From positions 1 to 34,789 of the forward strand of contig JAGWLR010000031.1 of assembly GCA_028864885.1 (NCBI GenBank): a stretch of DNA of 34,789 bases. The letters are read 5' to 3'. The position numbers were made by a program, and so were the translations under genes. The stretch is from Burkholderiales bacterium (lineage in GTDB: Bacteria; Pseudomonadota; Gammaproteobacteria; Burkholderiales; Burkholderiaceae_C). This document shows positions 16,153 to 24,718 of this stretch, piece after piece; within the stretch, counting starts at the first letter, position 1; every line of letters begins with the position of its first letter. Below the pieces are notes generated by a model. The model was not told the DNA's origin and made no database searches. It was given only the letters and a program-made list of their open reading frames with translations.

Positions 16153-18345
16153 TCAAGGCTGAGGCCTCGGGGGCTCGTCCGGCGTGAACAGCGAATCTCT
16201 GAAATCGGGTCGGATGGCGCCCCCCTCGCCCCCCCCGTCTGCGTCGACATCATGGGGTCGGGCATCGTCGTCGCCCAACGCCCACTGCTGAAGCGTATCG
16301 GCAGCCATGGGCTTGGCATACAAAAAGCCTTGCAGCTGATCGCAGCCCAATTCACGCAAGATGTCTTGCTGTGCCTGGGTTTCCACCCCTTCGGCCACCA
16401 CCTCCAGGCCCAAGGCATGCGCGAGCTTGATCACCGCCATCACGATCGAGCGGGCATCGTCTTCCCGATCCAGATCCTGCACAAAGCTGCGGTCGATCTT
16501 GAGCTGACGCGCTGGCAGCTTGCGCAAATAGCTCAGGCTGGAGTAGCCGGTGCCAAAGTCGTCAATCGACAAAGACACGTGGATCTGTGAGAGCCGATCA
16601 AAGATTCGCAAAGAGGCTTGCGGATCTTCCATGGCGGCAGATTCGGTCACCTCGAAGGTGATCAGCTCTGGCGGCACCTCATATCGCTGCAAGGCGGCTT
16701 GCACCTGATCGGGTAGATCGGCCTGCCGCAACTGGTGCACCGACAGGTTGATGGCCACACGCATGCGCAAGCCCATCTGCATCCATTGCTGGATCTGGCG
16801 GCAGCTCTCGTCGATCACCCACTGCCCCAATCGCCCGATCAAGCCGAAGCGTTCGGCAATGGGAATGAATTCGGTGGGGCTGATGCTGCCGCGCTCGGGA
16901 TGCTGCCATCGCAACAGCGCCTCAACGCCCATGACCTGCCCGGTTCGACCATCGATCTTGGGCTGGTAATGCAGGCTCAACCCGTCGCGATCCTCCATGG
17001 CACGTCGCAGGTCGCGCTGCAGTTCAACCGAGCGCTGCACATCGTGCTCCATGCGCTCTTCGTAGAAGCAGTGCATGTTGCCGCCGGAATGCTTGGCCGC
17101 CGTCATCGCGGCATCGGCGCGGGCAATCAACTTGCCCTTCGGGCCATGATCGGGATACAGCACCGCGCCGATCGAGCACGACAGCGTCACCTCACGCCCC
17201 TCAACCTCAAATGGGCGATGCAAGGCCTCTTTCACCCGGCTGGCCACCAGGGCGGCCGACGACGCATCAGGATTGCCATTGATCAGCACCACGAACTCGT
17301 CACCGCCAATGCGGGCCACCGTGTCGCCCTTGCGGCCCACCTCTTGCAGGCGTTGCGCCACCGAACGCAGCAGGTTGTCGCCAAAGTGATGGCCGAAGGA
17401 GTCGTTGATGGGTTTGAAGCCATCGAGGTCGATGTAGAGCAAGGCGATGCGTCGGTGGTGCTCTTCGGCGCGGTGAATGGCACGGGTCAGGTGGTCTTCC
17501 AGCACCAGACGGTTGGCCAGCCCGGTCAAGCCATCCACTTGCGCCACCCGTTGCAGTTGGGCGTCGGCACGTTGCAGGGATTGGCTCAGGTGAGCGGCAC
17601 GCTTTTGGTGGCGGGCATCCAGCCGCGAGGTCACCCAGGTGCTGGTCAACACCAAGACCGACGCCAGGGCAATCAGCACCGTCAGTGAGTGCCCCCCTAA
17701 ACCGTCCAGGGACAGGCACACCGTGCCGGCCGGATAGCTGATCGCCTTCATCCCCGCAAAGTGCATGGCAAACAGCACCAGCCCCAGCAAAACAGAGGCC
17801 CCTGCCTGGCGCCCTCCATACAAGGCGCGCCGTTCCCCCCTGAACCACGGCGTGACCAAAAAGGTCAACAAGCCCGTGGCGTACGCCAGGCCGACTGACG
17901 CCGCCACCCACGGCCACTGCCAGGTGATGCCGGGCGACACCTTGAGCGCCATCATCCCGGCGTAATGCATCGCCAGCAGGCCCGCAGCCATCCCGGGTGC
18001 CGGGATCAACCACGCGCGCCGCAACCACGCATCCTGCTTGGACACCCACAAGGCCCAACTGCCGGAGGCAATCGCCAACACAAAGGACAGGCCGGACCAC
18101 AACCCGTCATACGCGACGGCAAACGGCCATTCATGCGCCACCATGCCCTCGAAGTGCATGGACCAGATGCCCAGCCCCATGATGAAGCCGCCGCCCACCA
18201 TCCAGCCGCGCGCCAGCACCGAATCGGCCGAACGCACGCGTTTGGCCATGTCCAGGGCGACATAAGCCGTGTACACCGCCAGCACCACCGACAGCACAGT
18301 GGTCACAGGGTCATAAAGGGGCGACAGAAGCGGAGTGGCGGCCAT
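16153..18345 (-). CDS. MHYT-GGDEF-EAL membrane protein for cyclic-di-GMP turnover
   Basis: A 730-residue inner-membrane signalling protein. The N-terminal seven-helix MHYT sensor (about 15-235) has all three repeats with Met-His pairs at 63-64, 126-127 and 194-195 (MHFEGM, MHYAGM, MHFAGM), proposed to bind a metal and sense a diatomic gas or redox state. The GGDEF domain is canonical: [10 protein letters not shown], intact GGDEF at 347-351 and an inhibitory I-site RKGD at 338-341. The EAL domain is complete: E475-[22 protein letters not shown] and EGVET. It could both make and break cyclic-di-GMP. ATG at 18345 is 2 nt after the stop of the upstream paralogue, so translation is coupled; an in-frame upstream ATG at 18426 would overlap that gene by 79 nt. 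The C-terminal tail is acidic and Gly-rich. Confidence 0.93.
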   Translation of the reverse strand: MAATPLLSPLYDPVTTVLSVVLAVYTAYVALDMAKRVRSADSVLARGWMVGGGFIMGLGIWSMHFEGMVAHEWPFAVAYDGLWSGLSFVLAIASGSWALWVSKQDAWLRRAWLIPAPGMAAGLLAMHYAGMMALKVSPGITWQWPWVAASVGLAYATGLLTFLVTPWFRGERRALYGGRQAGASVLLGLVLFAMHFAGMKAISYPAGTVCLSLDGLGGHSLTVLIALASVLVLTSTWVTSRLDARHQKRAAHLSQSLQRADAQLQRVAQVDGLTGLANRLVLEDHLTRAIHRAEEHHRRIALLYIDLDGFKPINDSFGHHFGDNLLRSVAQRLQEVGRKGDTVARIGGDEFVVLINGNPDASSAALVASRVKEALHRPFEVEGREVTLSCSIGAVLYPDHGPKGKLIARADAAMTAAKHSGGNMHCFYEERMEHDVQRSVELQRDLRRAMEDRDGLSLHYQPKIDGRTGQVMGVEALLRWQHPERGSISPTEFIPIAERFGLIGRLGQWVIDESCRQIQQWMQMGLRMRVAINLSVHQLRQADLPDQVQAALQRYEVPPELITFEVTESAAMEDPQASLRIFDRLSQIHVSLSIDDFGTGYSSLSYLRKLPARQLKIDRSFVQDLDREDDARSIVMAVIKLAHALGLEVVAEGVETQAQQDILRELGCDQLQGFLYAKPMAADTLQQWALGDDDARPHDVDADGGGEGGAIRPDFRDSLFTPDEPPRPQP

Positions 18346-18347
18346 GG

Positions 18348-20474
18348 TCAGGCCACCACCGAAGGCGAGGAGATGTCTTCCGCATTGGCCGCCACAGTGG
18401 GCAGTGAGGCCCGCTGCGCCAACCATCCTTGCAAGGCACTGTCAGGCATGGGTTTGGCATACAAGAAGCCTTGCAACTCGTCACAGGCAAAGCGGATCAG
18501 GATGTCGGCCTGCGGCTGCGTTTCCACCCCTTCGGCCACCACTTTCAGGCCCAAGGCGTGCGACAGACGCACGACGGCTTCGACGATGGCTTGGGCATCG
18601 GGGCTGCTATCCAGGTCCCGCACAAAGGCACGGTCGATCTTCAGCTGCTTGGCCGGCAGGCGCCTGAGGTAACTGAGGCTGGAATACCCGGTTCCAAAAT
18701 CGTCGATCGACAACTGCACGCCGATGTCGGCCAGCATGTCGAACACCCGAATCGAGGCGTCAATGTCGTCCATCGCGGTCGACTCGGTGATCTCCAGAAT
18801 CAGCATGCGCGGGGGCACGTTGTTGCGCACCAATGCGTCTCGCACCCGCTGCGGCAGATCGGGTTGACGCAATTGATGCGCCGAAATGTTCACCGCCACC
18901 GGGATATCCTGGCCAGCATCCATCCAGCCCCGCACATGACGGCAGGCTTCCTCCAGGACCCAAAGCCCCAGCTCGCCGATCAGGCCAAAGCGCTCGGCCA
19001 CCGGAATGAAAGCCGCCGGGCTCACTGAGCCACGCTGTGGATGCGTCCAACGCAGCAAGGCCTCCACGCCCGCCAGCTCGCCACTCGGTCGCAGCTTGGG
19101 CTGGAAATGCAGCATCAGCTCGCCACGCTCGATGGCATGGCGCAGGTCTCGCTGCATGTCGACCTGTTCTGCCCCCCGCCGATCCATGCCGCGCTCAAAG
19201 AAGCAATACACCGCGCCGCCTGCATTGCGGGCGGTTTGCATGGCGTCCATCGAATGCGCGAGCAGTTGGGCGGCATTCGTGCTTTCAGGGTACTGCGCGA
19301 TGCCGATTGAACACGTCAGGCTGATGTCCACCTCGTCGATCATGCAGGGCTCGCGCAAGGCCTCTGACAAACGCTGGGCCAGTTGCGAGGCCACATGCGG
19401 ATCCCCCAGGCCCACGCACAAGAGCAAGAACTCATCGTTGTCAGAACGAGCCAGTACATCGTGATCGCGCACCAGCCCAAGCAGCCGCGCAGACAGGTGC
19501 CGGATGGAGTTGTCGCCCAAGGTGTGGCCATAGGTGTCGACAAAAGCGCGAAACCCGTCCAGGCTGATGCGCAACACGGTGGCGCGTTCGGGAGCCGGCG
19601 CCGTTTGGTTGAGCACCCGTTTGAGCTGCTCTTCAAAACCCAGGCGGTTGAGTAACCCGGTGTGAGCATCGCGAAAGCTCGCTGCCACCAGATCGGTTTG
19701 GGCCTTTTTGAGCGACTGAACCAGTTGCTCCTGCCGGCTGCGCGAGCGAGCATCCAGCAGGGTGCCCATGTGAACCAGCACAAATAGCATCAACACCGTT
19801 GCCGACAAGATCCAGCCCAGCGCATCGCCCGACAATTGATCAACGCTCAGGCACACGGTCCCCGGCGCCAGGGTGACAGCAGCCACCAAGGCCGACTGGC
19901 CCAACCGTAACAACGTGCCCACCGACACGGCCAGCAACAGGGTTCGCACCTCGCTGACTTCGTTGCGCAGCAACTCGCGTCGAATCAAAATCGAGCCGGC
20001 GGCGCAGCCCGCCAGAATCAGGCTGAGGCCGGTGATGACCCTAGCGGTATCCCATGCAACATGCGGGCGCAGCACCATGGCAGCCACGTCGACCACCACC
20101 AGCAGGCCCAGGCCCAGGCCAAACACCCCGCCGCCTGTGACGCGTTGCAGCCACTTCAGGCCGGGTTGGCAAAACATCCAAATGACAGCCGCGCTGATGA
20201 CCACGGCAGGTAGCCACGACGCCAACACCACCTCGGGCACATAGCCCACCTTGATCGGCCAATGCACTGCTGCCAGCCCCAGAAAGGTCTGCGCCCAGAT
20301 CCCGGTGCCGATGCACAACGCGCCGCCCAACCACCAGCCCGACCCCACATCCCGTTCACTGACACGGATGCGACGGATCACCTGGACCAGCAGATAAATG
20401 CCGTAGATGGCCACCACCCAGGAAGCGGCCAAGGCCGTCCAGCGAAACTGGACTGGCAAGAATTCGTCCGTCAT
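18348..20474 (-). CDS. Degenerate MHYT / inactive GGDEF / EAL membrane protein
   Basis: A 708-residue paralogue of the downstream gene. The membrane domain (about 10-240) aligns along its length, including the shared PGTVCLS segment, but all three metal-site Met-His pairs are replaced (Gln-Thr near 62-63, Val-Asp near 129-130, Gly-Gln near 192-193). The GGDEF domain has lost catalysis: the signature is DNDEF at 345-349, DLDGFK is SLDGFR, and IND is FVD. The I-site RDHD (336-339) remains. The EAL domain is complete: E471-[22 protein letters not shown] and EGVET. It is predicted to be a phosphodiesterase regulated through a non-enzymatic GGDEF domain. The start at 20474 is preferred over the ATG at 20480 because GAGGAA then sits 6 nt upstream. 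It is first of a coupled two-gene unit. Confidence 0.9.
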   Translation of the reverse strand: MTDEFLPVQFRWTALAASWVVAIYGIYLLVQVIRRIRVSERDVGSGWWLGGALCIGTGIWAQTFLGLAAVHWPIKVGYVPEVVLASWLPAVVISAAVIWMFCQPGLKWLQRVTGGGVFGLGLGLLVVVDVAAMVLRPHVAWDTARVITGLSLILAGCAAGSILIRRELLRNEVSEVRTLLLAVSVGTLLRLGQSALVAAVTLAPGTVCLSVDQLSGDALGWILSATVLMLFVLVHMGTLLDARSRSRQEQLVQSLKKAQTDLVAASFRDAHTGLLNRLGFEEQLKRVLNQTAPAPERATVLRISLDGFRAFVDTYGHTLGDNSIRHLSARLLGLVRDHDVLARSDNDEFLLLCVGLGDPHVASQLAQRLSEALREPCMIDEVDISLTCSIGIAQYPESTNAAQLLAHSMDAMQTARNAGGAVYCFFERGMDRRGAEQVDMQRDLRHAIERGELMLHFQPKLRPSGELAGVEALLRWTHPQRGSVSPAAFIPVAERFGLIGELGLWVLEEACRHVRGWMDAGQDIPVAVNISAHQLRQPDLPQRVRDALVRNNVPPRMLILEITESTAMDDIDASIRVFDMLADIGVQLSIDDFGTGYSSLSYLRRLPAKQLKIDRAFVRDLDSSPDAQAIVEAVVRLSHALGLKVVAEGVETQPQADILIRFACDELQGFLYAKPMPDSALQGWLAQRASLPTVAANAEDISSPSVVA

Positions 20475-20544
20475 GCGCATTTCCTCACACGCCCCGAGAC
20501 CAACTTCTCTCGTTCTTCGGGTTTCGGCGGGAACGGCGCCAGAT

Positions 20545-20566
20545 TGAGTGCGTCAGGATGCACTCA
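20545..20566 (-). repeat. Short hairpin downstream of the DUF3567 gene
   Basis: TGAGTGC (20545-20551) and GCACTCA (20560-20566) form a 7-bp stem with an 8-nt loop. It lies 11 nt after the DUF3567 stop on the minus strand. No T run follows, so it is at most a weak 3'-end structure. Confidence 0.3.
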
Positions 20567-20577
20567 TCGCAAAAACG

Positions 20578-20859
20578 TCAATGCATCACAACTGGTTGCA
20601 AAGCCATCCCCGCATAGCTCTCCAGATAGGCGTCGAATTCTTCAACGCTGGGTGAGGTTTCGATCAAGGCTTCGACGCCTTGCTTGAACGATTCGGCCAA
20701 CGCGCCTTCGATGAAAAACTCCTTGCGCGCGAATTTATCGACGATTTCATAGCCACCACGTGTCAATGGCGAGGGCGATGCATGTGACACGGCCGCCTGC
20801 ACGGGCGGCATCTCAATCTGAACGACCGCGAAGTTGTCAGAGTTGTAAAGCATGTGCAT
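20578..20859 (-). CDS. DUF3567 family protein
   Basis: A 93-residue cytoplasmic protein of a small family that I know only from Burkholderiales and relatives. The signature MxMLYNSDNFAVV at the start and TRGGYEIVDKFARKEFFIEG in the middle, followed by a helical SFKQGVEALIETSPSVEEFD segment, are typical. Function is unknown. The length is normal for the family. AGGAG lies 8 nt before the ATG at 20859, which supports this start over the Met at residue 3. It is preceded by a 440-bp gap and has no operon partner visible on either side. The gene is a useful taxonomic marker here. Confidence 0.88.
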   Translation of the reverse strand: MHMLYNSDNFAVVQIEMPPVQAAVSHASPSPLTRGGYEIVDKFARKEFFIEGALAESFKQGVEALIETSPSVEEFDAYLESYAGMALQPVVMH

Positions 20860-21096
20860 GGACAGTACTCCTGAGTCCCGGACTTGCGGCGACAGATGGG
20901 GGCATCCCCTCCGACGTCAAGTCCATCATGGCTTGTGCATCGGCCCCGTCACTCCCCGACTTGAGGGAACGCCCCATCAGCAAGATCGCCCGCGTGTTGA
21001 ATTGCACAGGCACCCCCCTCATTCACGTGCCGGAATCCCCCTGATTCGCCTCTTTCCCTGGGGCAAAGAAAACACTTTGTTGCACCCCGAGGTAAG

Positions 21097-21141
21097 CCCC
21101 CGCTAGAGGGGGATGCGTTGTGATGCGGATATCCCTACAGT
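21097..21141 (+). promoter_or_regulatory. Candidate activator site and -10 element
   Basis: CCCCC (21097-21101) and GGGGG (21108-21112) form a dyad around GCTAGA. TACAGT at 21136-21141 is a plausible -10 with no matching -35. If transcription starts near 21148, the dyad is centred near -43, the usual place for an activator that overlaps the -35 region. The activator is unknown. Confidence 0.3.
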
Positions 21142-21191
21142 CGCGGTCAGTGCTGTCACACGGACCCCAAATCAAGGGAGAGAAATGAGAA

Positions 21192-21216
21192 AGGCGCGCA
21201 CAAATGTGACGCGCCT
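21192..21216 (-). terminator. Hairpin after the secreted peroxidase gene, possible minus-strand terminator
   Basis: AGGCGCG (21192-21198) pairs perfectly with CGCGCCT (21210-21216); CAC and GTG extend it inside with one bulged A. On the minus strand it is followed by TTCTCATTTCTCT, a weak T-rich tract, so it may end the transcript of the gene at 21300-21914. On the plus strand it would be an internal hairpin of the candidate small RNA. Confidence 0.4.
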
Positions 21217-21241
21217 CATTCATAAATCGATAAGCTCAAGC

Positions 21242-21272
21242 GCCCGACTGAACCCCAGTCGGGCTTTTTTTT
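21242..21272 (+). terminator. Intrinsic terminator with no upstream protein gene
   Basis: Perfect 8-bp stem GCCCGACT (21242-21249) and AGTCGGGC (21257-21264), 7-nt loop, then eight T (21265-21272). The T run is on the plus strand only, whereas both flanking genes are on the minus strand. It therefore points to a plus-strand transcript arising within the gap. Confidence 0.88.
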
Positions 21273-21299
21273 GGCACCCGCCGGCTCAGCGCCTGAGCA

Positions 21300-21914
21300 T
21301 CACTTGGCTGGGCCCAGCGCCCGCTCTACCGCCGCAACGAACTCGGGCTCCTTGGGGTCGGTCGTGGTGGCAAACACCTGCACTGTCTTGCCATCGCGCC
21401 CGATCAGGTACTTGTAAAAGTTCCACTTGGGCTTGGTCCCAGTGATGCGGATCAGGTCGGCAAACAATGCATTGGGTTCATCCCCCGATACATGGCTCTT
21501 GGCGAACATCGGGAACTTGACCCCGTAGGTGTTCTGGCAGAAATCGGCAATCTGCTTGCTGGAGTCGAACTCCTGGCGCATGAAATCAGCCGAAGGGAAG
21601 CCGAGCACCACCAAGCCGCGGTCCTTGTATTTGGCATACAGGGCCTCCAGCCCGTCGAACTGGCCCACGAACCCGCACTTGCTGGCCGTGTTCACCACCA
21701 GGATCACCTTGCCGGCGTACTGGCACAGAGGCTGCGGCTTTTCGTCTTGCAGCCGCAAAAAGGTTTTGTTCAGCAAGGGAGAGCAGCTACCCGGGGCCGA
21801 CGCGACGGCCGGCGCTGCGGGCGGCTGCGCATGCGCCACGCCCAGCCCGCCGAGGCCGGCGCCCACGATCCCGAGCATCCACGCCATGACACGGCCGATA
21901 CGAAAAGAAACCAT
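21300..21914 (-). CDS. Secreted glutathione peroxidase-like protein
   Basis: A 204-residue GPx-fold protein with a signal peptide (residues 1 to about 29, cleavage after AHA) and an Ala/Pro-rich spacer, so it is periplasmic or envelope-bound. The peroxidatic cysteine is C80 in NTASKCGFVGQF, and W164-N165 in KWNFYKY are conserved. The usual Gln of the catalytic tetrad is replaced by D110 (GFPSADF where the cytoplasmic copy has GFPCNQF), and the Cys in that motif is Ser. Candidate resolving cysteines are C44, C64 and C126. The electron donor is unlikely to be cytoplasmic glutathione; a periplasmic thiol protein is more plausible. GAGG sits 7 nt before the ATG at 21914. It is divergent from the ferritin-like gene at 22037. 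Confidence 0.88.
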   Translation of the reverse strand: MVSFRIGRVMAWMLGIVGAGLGGLGVAHAQPPAAPAVASAPGSCSPLLNKTFLRLQDEKPQPLCQYAGKVILVVNTASKCGFVGQFDGLEALYAKYKDRGLVVLGFPSADFMRQEFDSSKQIADFCQNTYGVKFPMFAKSHVSGDEPNALFADLIRITGTKPKWNFYKYLIGRDGKTVQVFATTTDPKEPEFVAAVERALGPAK

Positions 21915-22036
21915 CTGCTTACCTCATCTATTTTGGGGTCTTGTGCTTGCGTGCATCATGACCGAATATCGAAATCCATCAAACCGTCATGGAGACGGGT
22001 TACCCTGCGGTATCCGCGCCTCTCTGGAGTCCCCCG

Positions 22037-22867
22037 ATGCTTTATCCCGAACTCTTCAAACAGCTCGAAGCCGTGCGCTGGAACATGGACACTGACATCC
22101 CCTGGAATCAGTTCGATCCGGCCCGGCTGTCTGACGAGCAAGCCCAGACCATCAAGATGAATGCCATCACGGAGTGGGCTGCCTTGCCCGCGACAGAGAT
22201 GTTCTTGCGCGACAACCGGGGCGACAGTGACTTTTCCGCCTTCATGAGCGTCTGGTTCTTTGAGGAACAGAAGCATTCGCTGGTGCTGATGGAATACCTG
22301 CGCCGCTTCCGTCCAGATCTGGTGCCCACTGAGCAGGAACTGCACGAGGTGCGCTTCGAGTTCGATCCCGCACCGGCACTGGAAACCTTGATGCTGCACT
22401 TCTGCGGCGAGATCCGGCTGAATCACTGGTATCGCCGCGCCTCTGAGTGGCACACCGAGCCCGTGATCAAGAAAATCTACGAAACCCTGGCCAAGGACGA
22501 AGCCCGCCATGGGGGCGCCTACCTGCGTTATATGAAACGTGCATTGCAGAACTTTGGGGACGATGCCCGTTCGGCTTTCGCCAAGGTGGGCGTGCTGATG
22601 GCCTCGGCTCGCCGCACCGCGCAGGCGCTGCACCCCACCAACCTGCATGTCAGCCAGAAGCTCTTTCCGCGTGACACGATCCAGTCGCGCCTACCCGACC
22701 CCAAATGGCTGGAAAACTGGCTGGACAAGCAGATCCAGTTCGACGCCGTCTGGGAAAACAAGGTGGTGGAGCGCATCCTGCACAACCTGGGCTTGCTGAT
22801 GGAGCGCAGTTTCAGCAGCGTGCAAGAGCTCAATCGTTTCCGCAAGGAACTGGCTACCGCGCGTTGA
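22037..22867 (+). CDS. Ferritin-like di-iron protein of the acyl-ACP desaturase type
   Basis: A 276-residue all-helical protein with a full di-iron ligand set: E47, E77 and H80 in FEEQKH, E125 in FCGEIRLNH, and E155 and H158 in KDEARH. The two ExxH motifs and their spacing match the ferritin-like superfamily close to soluble acyl-ACP desaturases. The likely reaction is oxygen-dependent oxidation of a lipid or acyl substrate, but the substrate is unknown. The ATG at 22037 is chosen because GGAG lies 7 nt upstream; an in-frame ATG at 21989 adds 16 residues without a ribosome site. No signal peptide. It ends 43 nt before bioF on the same strand, so it may be transcribed with the biotin genes, although no fixed functional link is known. 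Confidence 0.85.
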   Translation: MLYPELFKQLEAVRWNMDTDIPWNQFDPARLSDEQAQTIKMNAITEWAALPATEMFLRDNRGDSDFSAFMSVWFFEEQKHSLVLMEYLRRFRPDLVPTEQELHEVRFEFDPAPALETLMLHFCGEIRLNHWYRRASEWHTEPVIKKIYETLAKDEARHGGAYLRYMKRALQNFGDDARSAFAKVGVLMASARRTAQALHPTNLHVSQKLFPRDTIQSRLPDPKWLENWLDKQIQFDAVWENKVVERILHNLGLLMERSFSSVQELNRFRKELATAR

Positions 22868-22910
22868 GTGGCGGGCGCCCGATGCGCCCTTTAGAATGGC
22901 CGCTCGATCT

Positions 22911-24050
22911 ATGACGGCCTTTCTACATCTCTACGAGCACCATGTGGCCCGCCTTGCCGAACAAGGCTTGCGGCGCCAGCTCCCGCCCCCCTCCGATCGA
23001 TGGCTGGCCGATTTTTCCAGCAACGATTACCTGGGCCTGTCTCGGCACCCAGAGGTGCTGGCGGCGGCGCATCAGGCCATTGATGAGTACGGACTGGGGG
23101 CCACGGGCTCACGCCTACTGTCTGGCAATCTGGCGCTGTATGAGGCCTTTGAAGCCCGCATCGCGCAAGATAAACAGGCCGAGAGCGCCTTGATCCTGGG
23201 CTCGGGCTACCAGACCAACGCCACGGTGCTGGCCGCGCTGATGAACCCCAAGGTGCTGGGAGCCGAACCCCTGGTGTTCACGGATCGCCTCAACCACGCC
23301 AGCCTGCATCATGCGTTCAAGGTGGCGGGCATCCGGCAGATCCGCTTCCGACATGCCGACCTGGATCACCTGCGCGAGCTGCTCGACAAGCACGCGAATA
23401 GCCCTCAACCCAAATTCATCGTCGCCGAGACCGTGTTCGGCATGGACGGCGATGTCATGGATGTGGCGGCCCTGGTCAGTCTGGCCCGACAGCATGACGC
23501 CTTCGTCTACCTGGATGAGGCCCATGCCACAGGTGTCATGGGGCCACAGGGTTATGGCTTGACGGCCGCCCCAGGCTGCCATGCTGATCTGGCAATGGGC
23601 ACCTTCAGCAAAGCCCTGGGTGGGTCGGGCGCTTATGTGGCCTGCTCGTACGCGGTCAAAGACTACCTGCTCAACACCTGCACAGGGTTCATCTATTCGA
23701 CCGCCCTGTCTCCGGTGGTGGTGGCCGCGATGCTCAAGGCCTGGGAGTTGTTGCCCACGCTGGAGGCCGAACGCCAGCGCCTGATGCAAACGGCCGAGGG
23801 GCTGCGCCAACGGCTGCAGCAGATGGGGTTCGACACCGGCGCCTCGACCACCCACATCCTGCCCATCATCCTGGGGGACGAGACCCGGACCCTGCAGGCT
23901 CGCGACAAACTGCAACAAGCCGGGATCAACGTGTCAGCCGTGCGGCCACCCACCGTGCCAGCCCAGACCGCACGGCTGCGACTAGCCTTGAACAGCGGGC
24001 ACACGGCCGAACACATCGACGCCCTGCTGCAAGCCTTGGCAACCCTATGA
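22911..24050 (+). CDS. bioF: 8-amino-7-oxononanoate synthase BioF
   Basis: A 379-residue PLP enzyme that joins pimeloyl-ACP and L-alanine to give 8-amino-7-oxononanoate, the first ring-forming step of biotin synthesis. Motifs: FSSNDYLGLS, GSGYQTN, LNHASLHHAF, ETVFGMDGD, LDEAHATG, and the Schiff-base lysine K234 in GTFSKALGGSG. The C-terminal AVRPPTVPAQTARLRL is diagnostic. The ATG at 22911 places 24 residues before RRQL, as in E. coli BioF; an in-frame ATG at 22896 would add five residues. Neither start has a clear ribosome site. A TAGAAT at 22892-22897 could be a -10 giving a very short leader, but no -35 supports it. The stop overlaps the next start by 4 nt (ATGA). bioA, bioD and bioB are not in the window. 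Confidence 0.96.
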   Translation: MTAFLHLYEHHVARLAEQGLRRQLPPPSDRWLADFSSNDYLGLSRHPEVLAAAHQAIDEYGLGATGSRLLSGNLALYEAFEARIAQDKQAESALILGSGYQTNATVLAALMNPKVLGAEPLVFTDRLNHASLHHAFKVAGIRQIRFRHADLDHLRELLDKHANSPQPKFIVAETVFGMDGDVMDVAALVSLARQHDAFVYLDEAHATGVMGPQGYGLTAAPGCHADLAMGTFSKALGGSGAYVACSYAVKDYLLNTCTGFIYSTALSPVVVAAMLKAWELLPTLEAERQRLMQTAEGLRQRLQQMGFDTGASTTHILPIILGDETRTLQARDKLQQAGINVSAVRPPTVPAQTARLRLALNSGHTAEHIDALLQALATL

Positions 24051-24718
24051 GCATCGGGCTGGCATTCTTTCATGGCTGGGGCTTGGCGCCGAACTTCTGG
24101 CGACCCTTGCAAACGGCCTTGGCCGGCCATCCGCAGACCGAGATCCAGACTCTGTGGAATGCCGGCTATTTTTCGCCCCCTGAAGCACCCGATTTCAGCG
24201 CCGCCACGCAATGGGTCGCCATTGGCCACTCCTTGGGCTGGGCCACCGCTTGGGAGCATGCGCCAGATGCAGGCTGGCTCGGCACGGTCAGCCTGTGTGG
24301 CTTCACCCGCTTTTGCGCGCCAGCACCTGGCCTAGCGGGGCAAGCCACCCGCGTGGTCGAGCGCATGTTGCGGGCGTTCGAGCGCAACCCCCACCAAGTT
24401 CTTCATGATTTTTTGAGCCGGTGTGATCTGGCGGTATGCTTGCCTCCAGCCATCACCACGATGGATACCCAATCGTTGCATCAAGGCCTACAACGTTTGA
24501 TTGACATTCATGTCAATTCACCCACCACCGCTTGCCTGGCGCTGGCTTCGCGCGACGATCCCATCGTGTCGGCGGCCTTGACAGAGTCTTGTTTCGCGTC
24601 GCAGCCTGAAACTCAGCTGAAGTGGCAAGACCACGGCGGCCATGCATTGGGATACCGCCATGCCCCGTGGTGCGCCGAACAGATCACGGCGTTTGTGCAA
24701 GGGCTCCGTCATGGATAA
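24047..24718 (+). CDS. BioH-like alpha/beta hydrolase, short form
   Basis: A 223-residue alpha/beta hydrolase with the probable triad S62 (GHSLG), D170 or D171 (ASRDDPIV) and H199 (HGGHALG). The oxyanion segment FHGWGLAPNFW and the helical lid with FLSRCDLAV/LHQGLQRLIDI resemble E. coli BioH, the esterase that removes the methyl group from pimeloyl-ACP methyl ester. It is about 30 residues shorter than BioH. Placement between bioF and bioC, with ATGA overlap upstream and an 8-nt overlap downstream, supports a role as the demethylating esterase of this pathway. Whether it is a diverged BioH or an independent replacement cannot be settled by eye, so no symbol is given. Confidence 0.85.
   Translation: MSIGLAFFHGWGLAPNFWRPLQTALAGHPQTEIQTLWNAGYFSPPEAPDFSAATQWVAIGHSLGWATAWEHAPDAGWLGTVSLCGFTRFCAPAPGLAGQATRVVERMLRAFERNPHQVLHDFLSRCDLAVCLPPAITTMDTQSLHQGLQRLIDIHVNSPTTACLALASRDDPIVSAALTESCFASQPETQLKWQDHGGHALGYRHAPWCAEQITAFVQGLRHG

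Larger units (their letters stand above)
21148..21272 (+). ncRNA. Candidate small RNA ending at an intrinsic terminator
   Basis: Inferred from signals, not from a known family. The putative promoter at 21097-21141 and the terminator at 21242-21272 would bound a transcript of about 125 nt. It would contain a hairpin at 21192-21216 (AGGCGCG pairing with CGCGCCT around a CAC/GTG inner stem) and then the terminator hairpin. The 5' end is a guess from the -10-like element. A short basic reading frame with a purine-rich site starts at 21185 but meets no stop before the terminator, so a normal small protein is unlikely. Confidence 0.3.
20860..21299. other. 440-bp gap between DUF3567 and the secreted peroxidase
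   Basis: No convincing protein gene. It contains, left to right, the upstream region of the DUF3567 gene, a G/C-rich dyad at 21097-21112, a TACAGT element at 21136-21141, a long hairpin at 21192-21216 and an intrinsic terminator on the plus strand at 21242-21272. No plus-strand gene precedes that terminator, so the right half probably encodes a short RNA. Confidence 0.6.

Noticed and set aside
18346-18426. Longer N-terminus for the intact MHYT protein
   Set aside because: It would overlap the coding end of the upstream paralogue by about 80 nt and adds no membrane or sensor segment.
20837-21022. A 61-codon minus-strand frame overlapping the DUF3567 start
   Set aside because: It overlaps a recognised gene and its ribosome site, has no known motif and no ribosome site of its own.
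22864-22897. Promoter for bioF built from TTGAGT and TAGAAT
   Set aside because: The spacer would be 22 nt, too long for a normal sigma-70 promoter; only the -10-like element remains possible.
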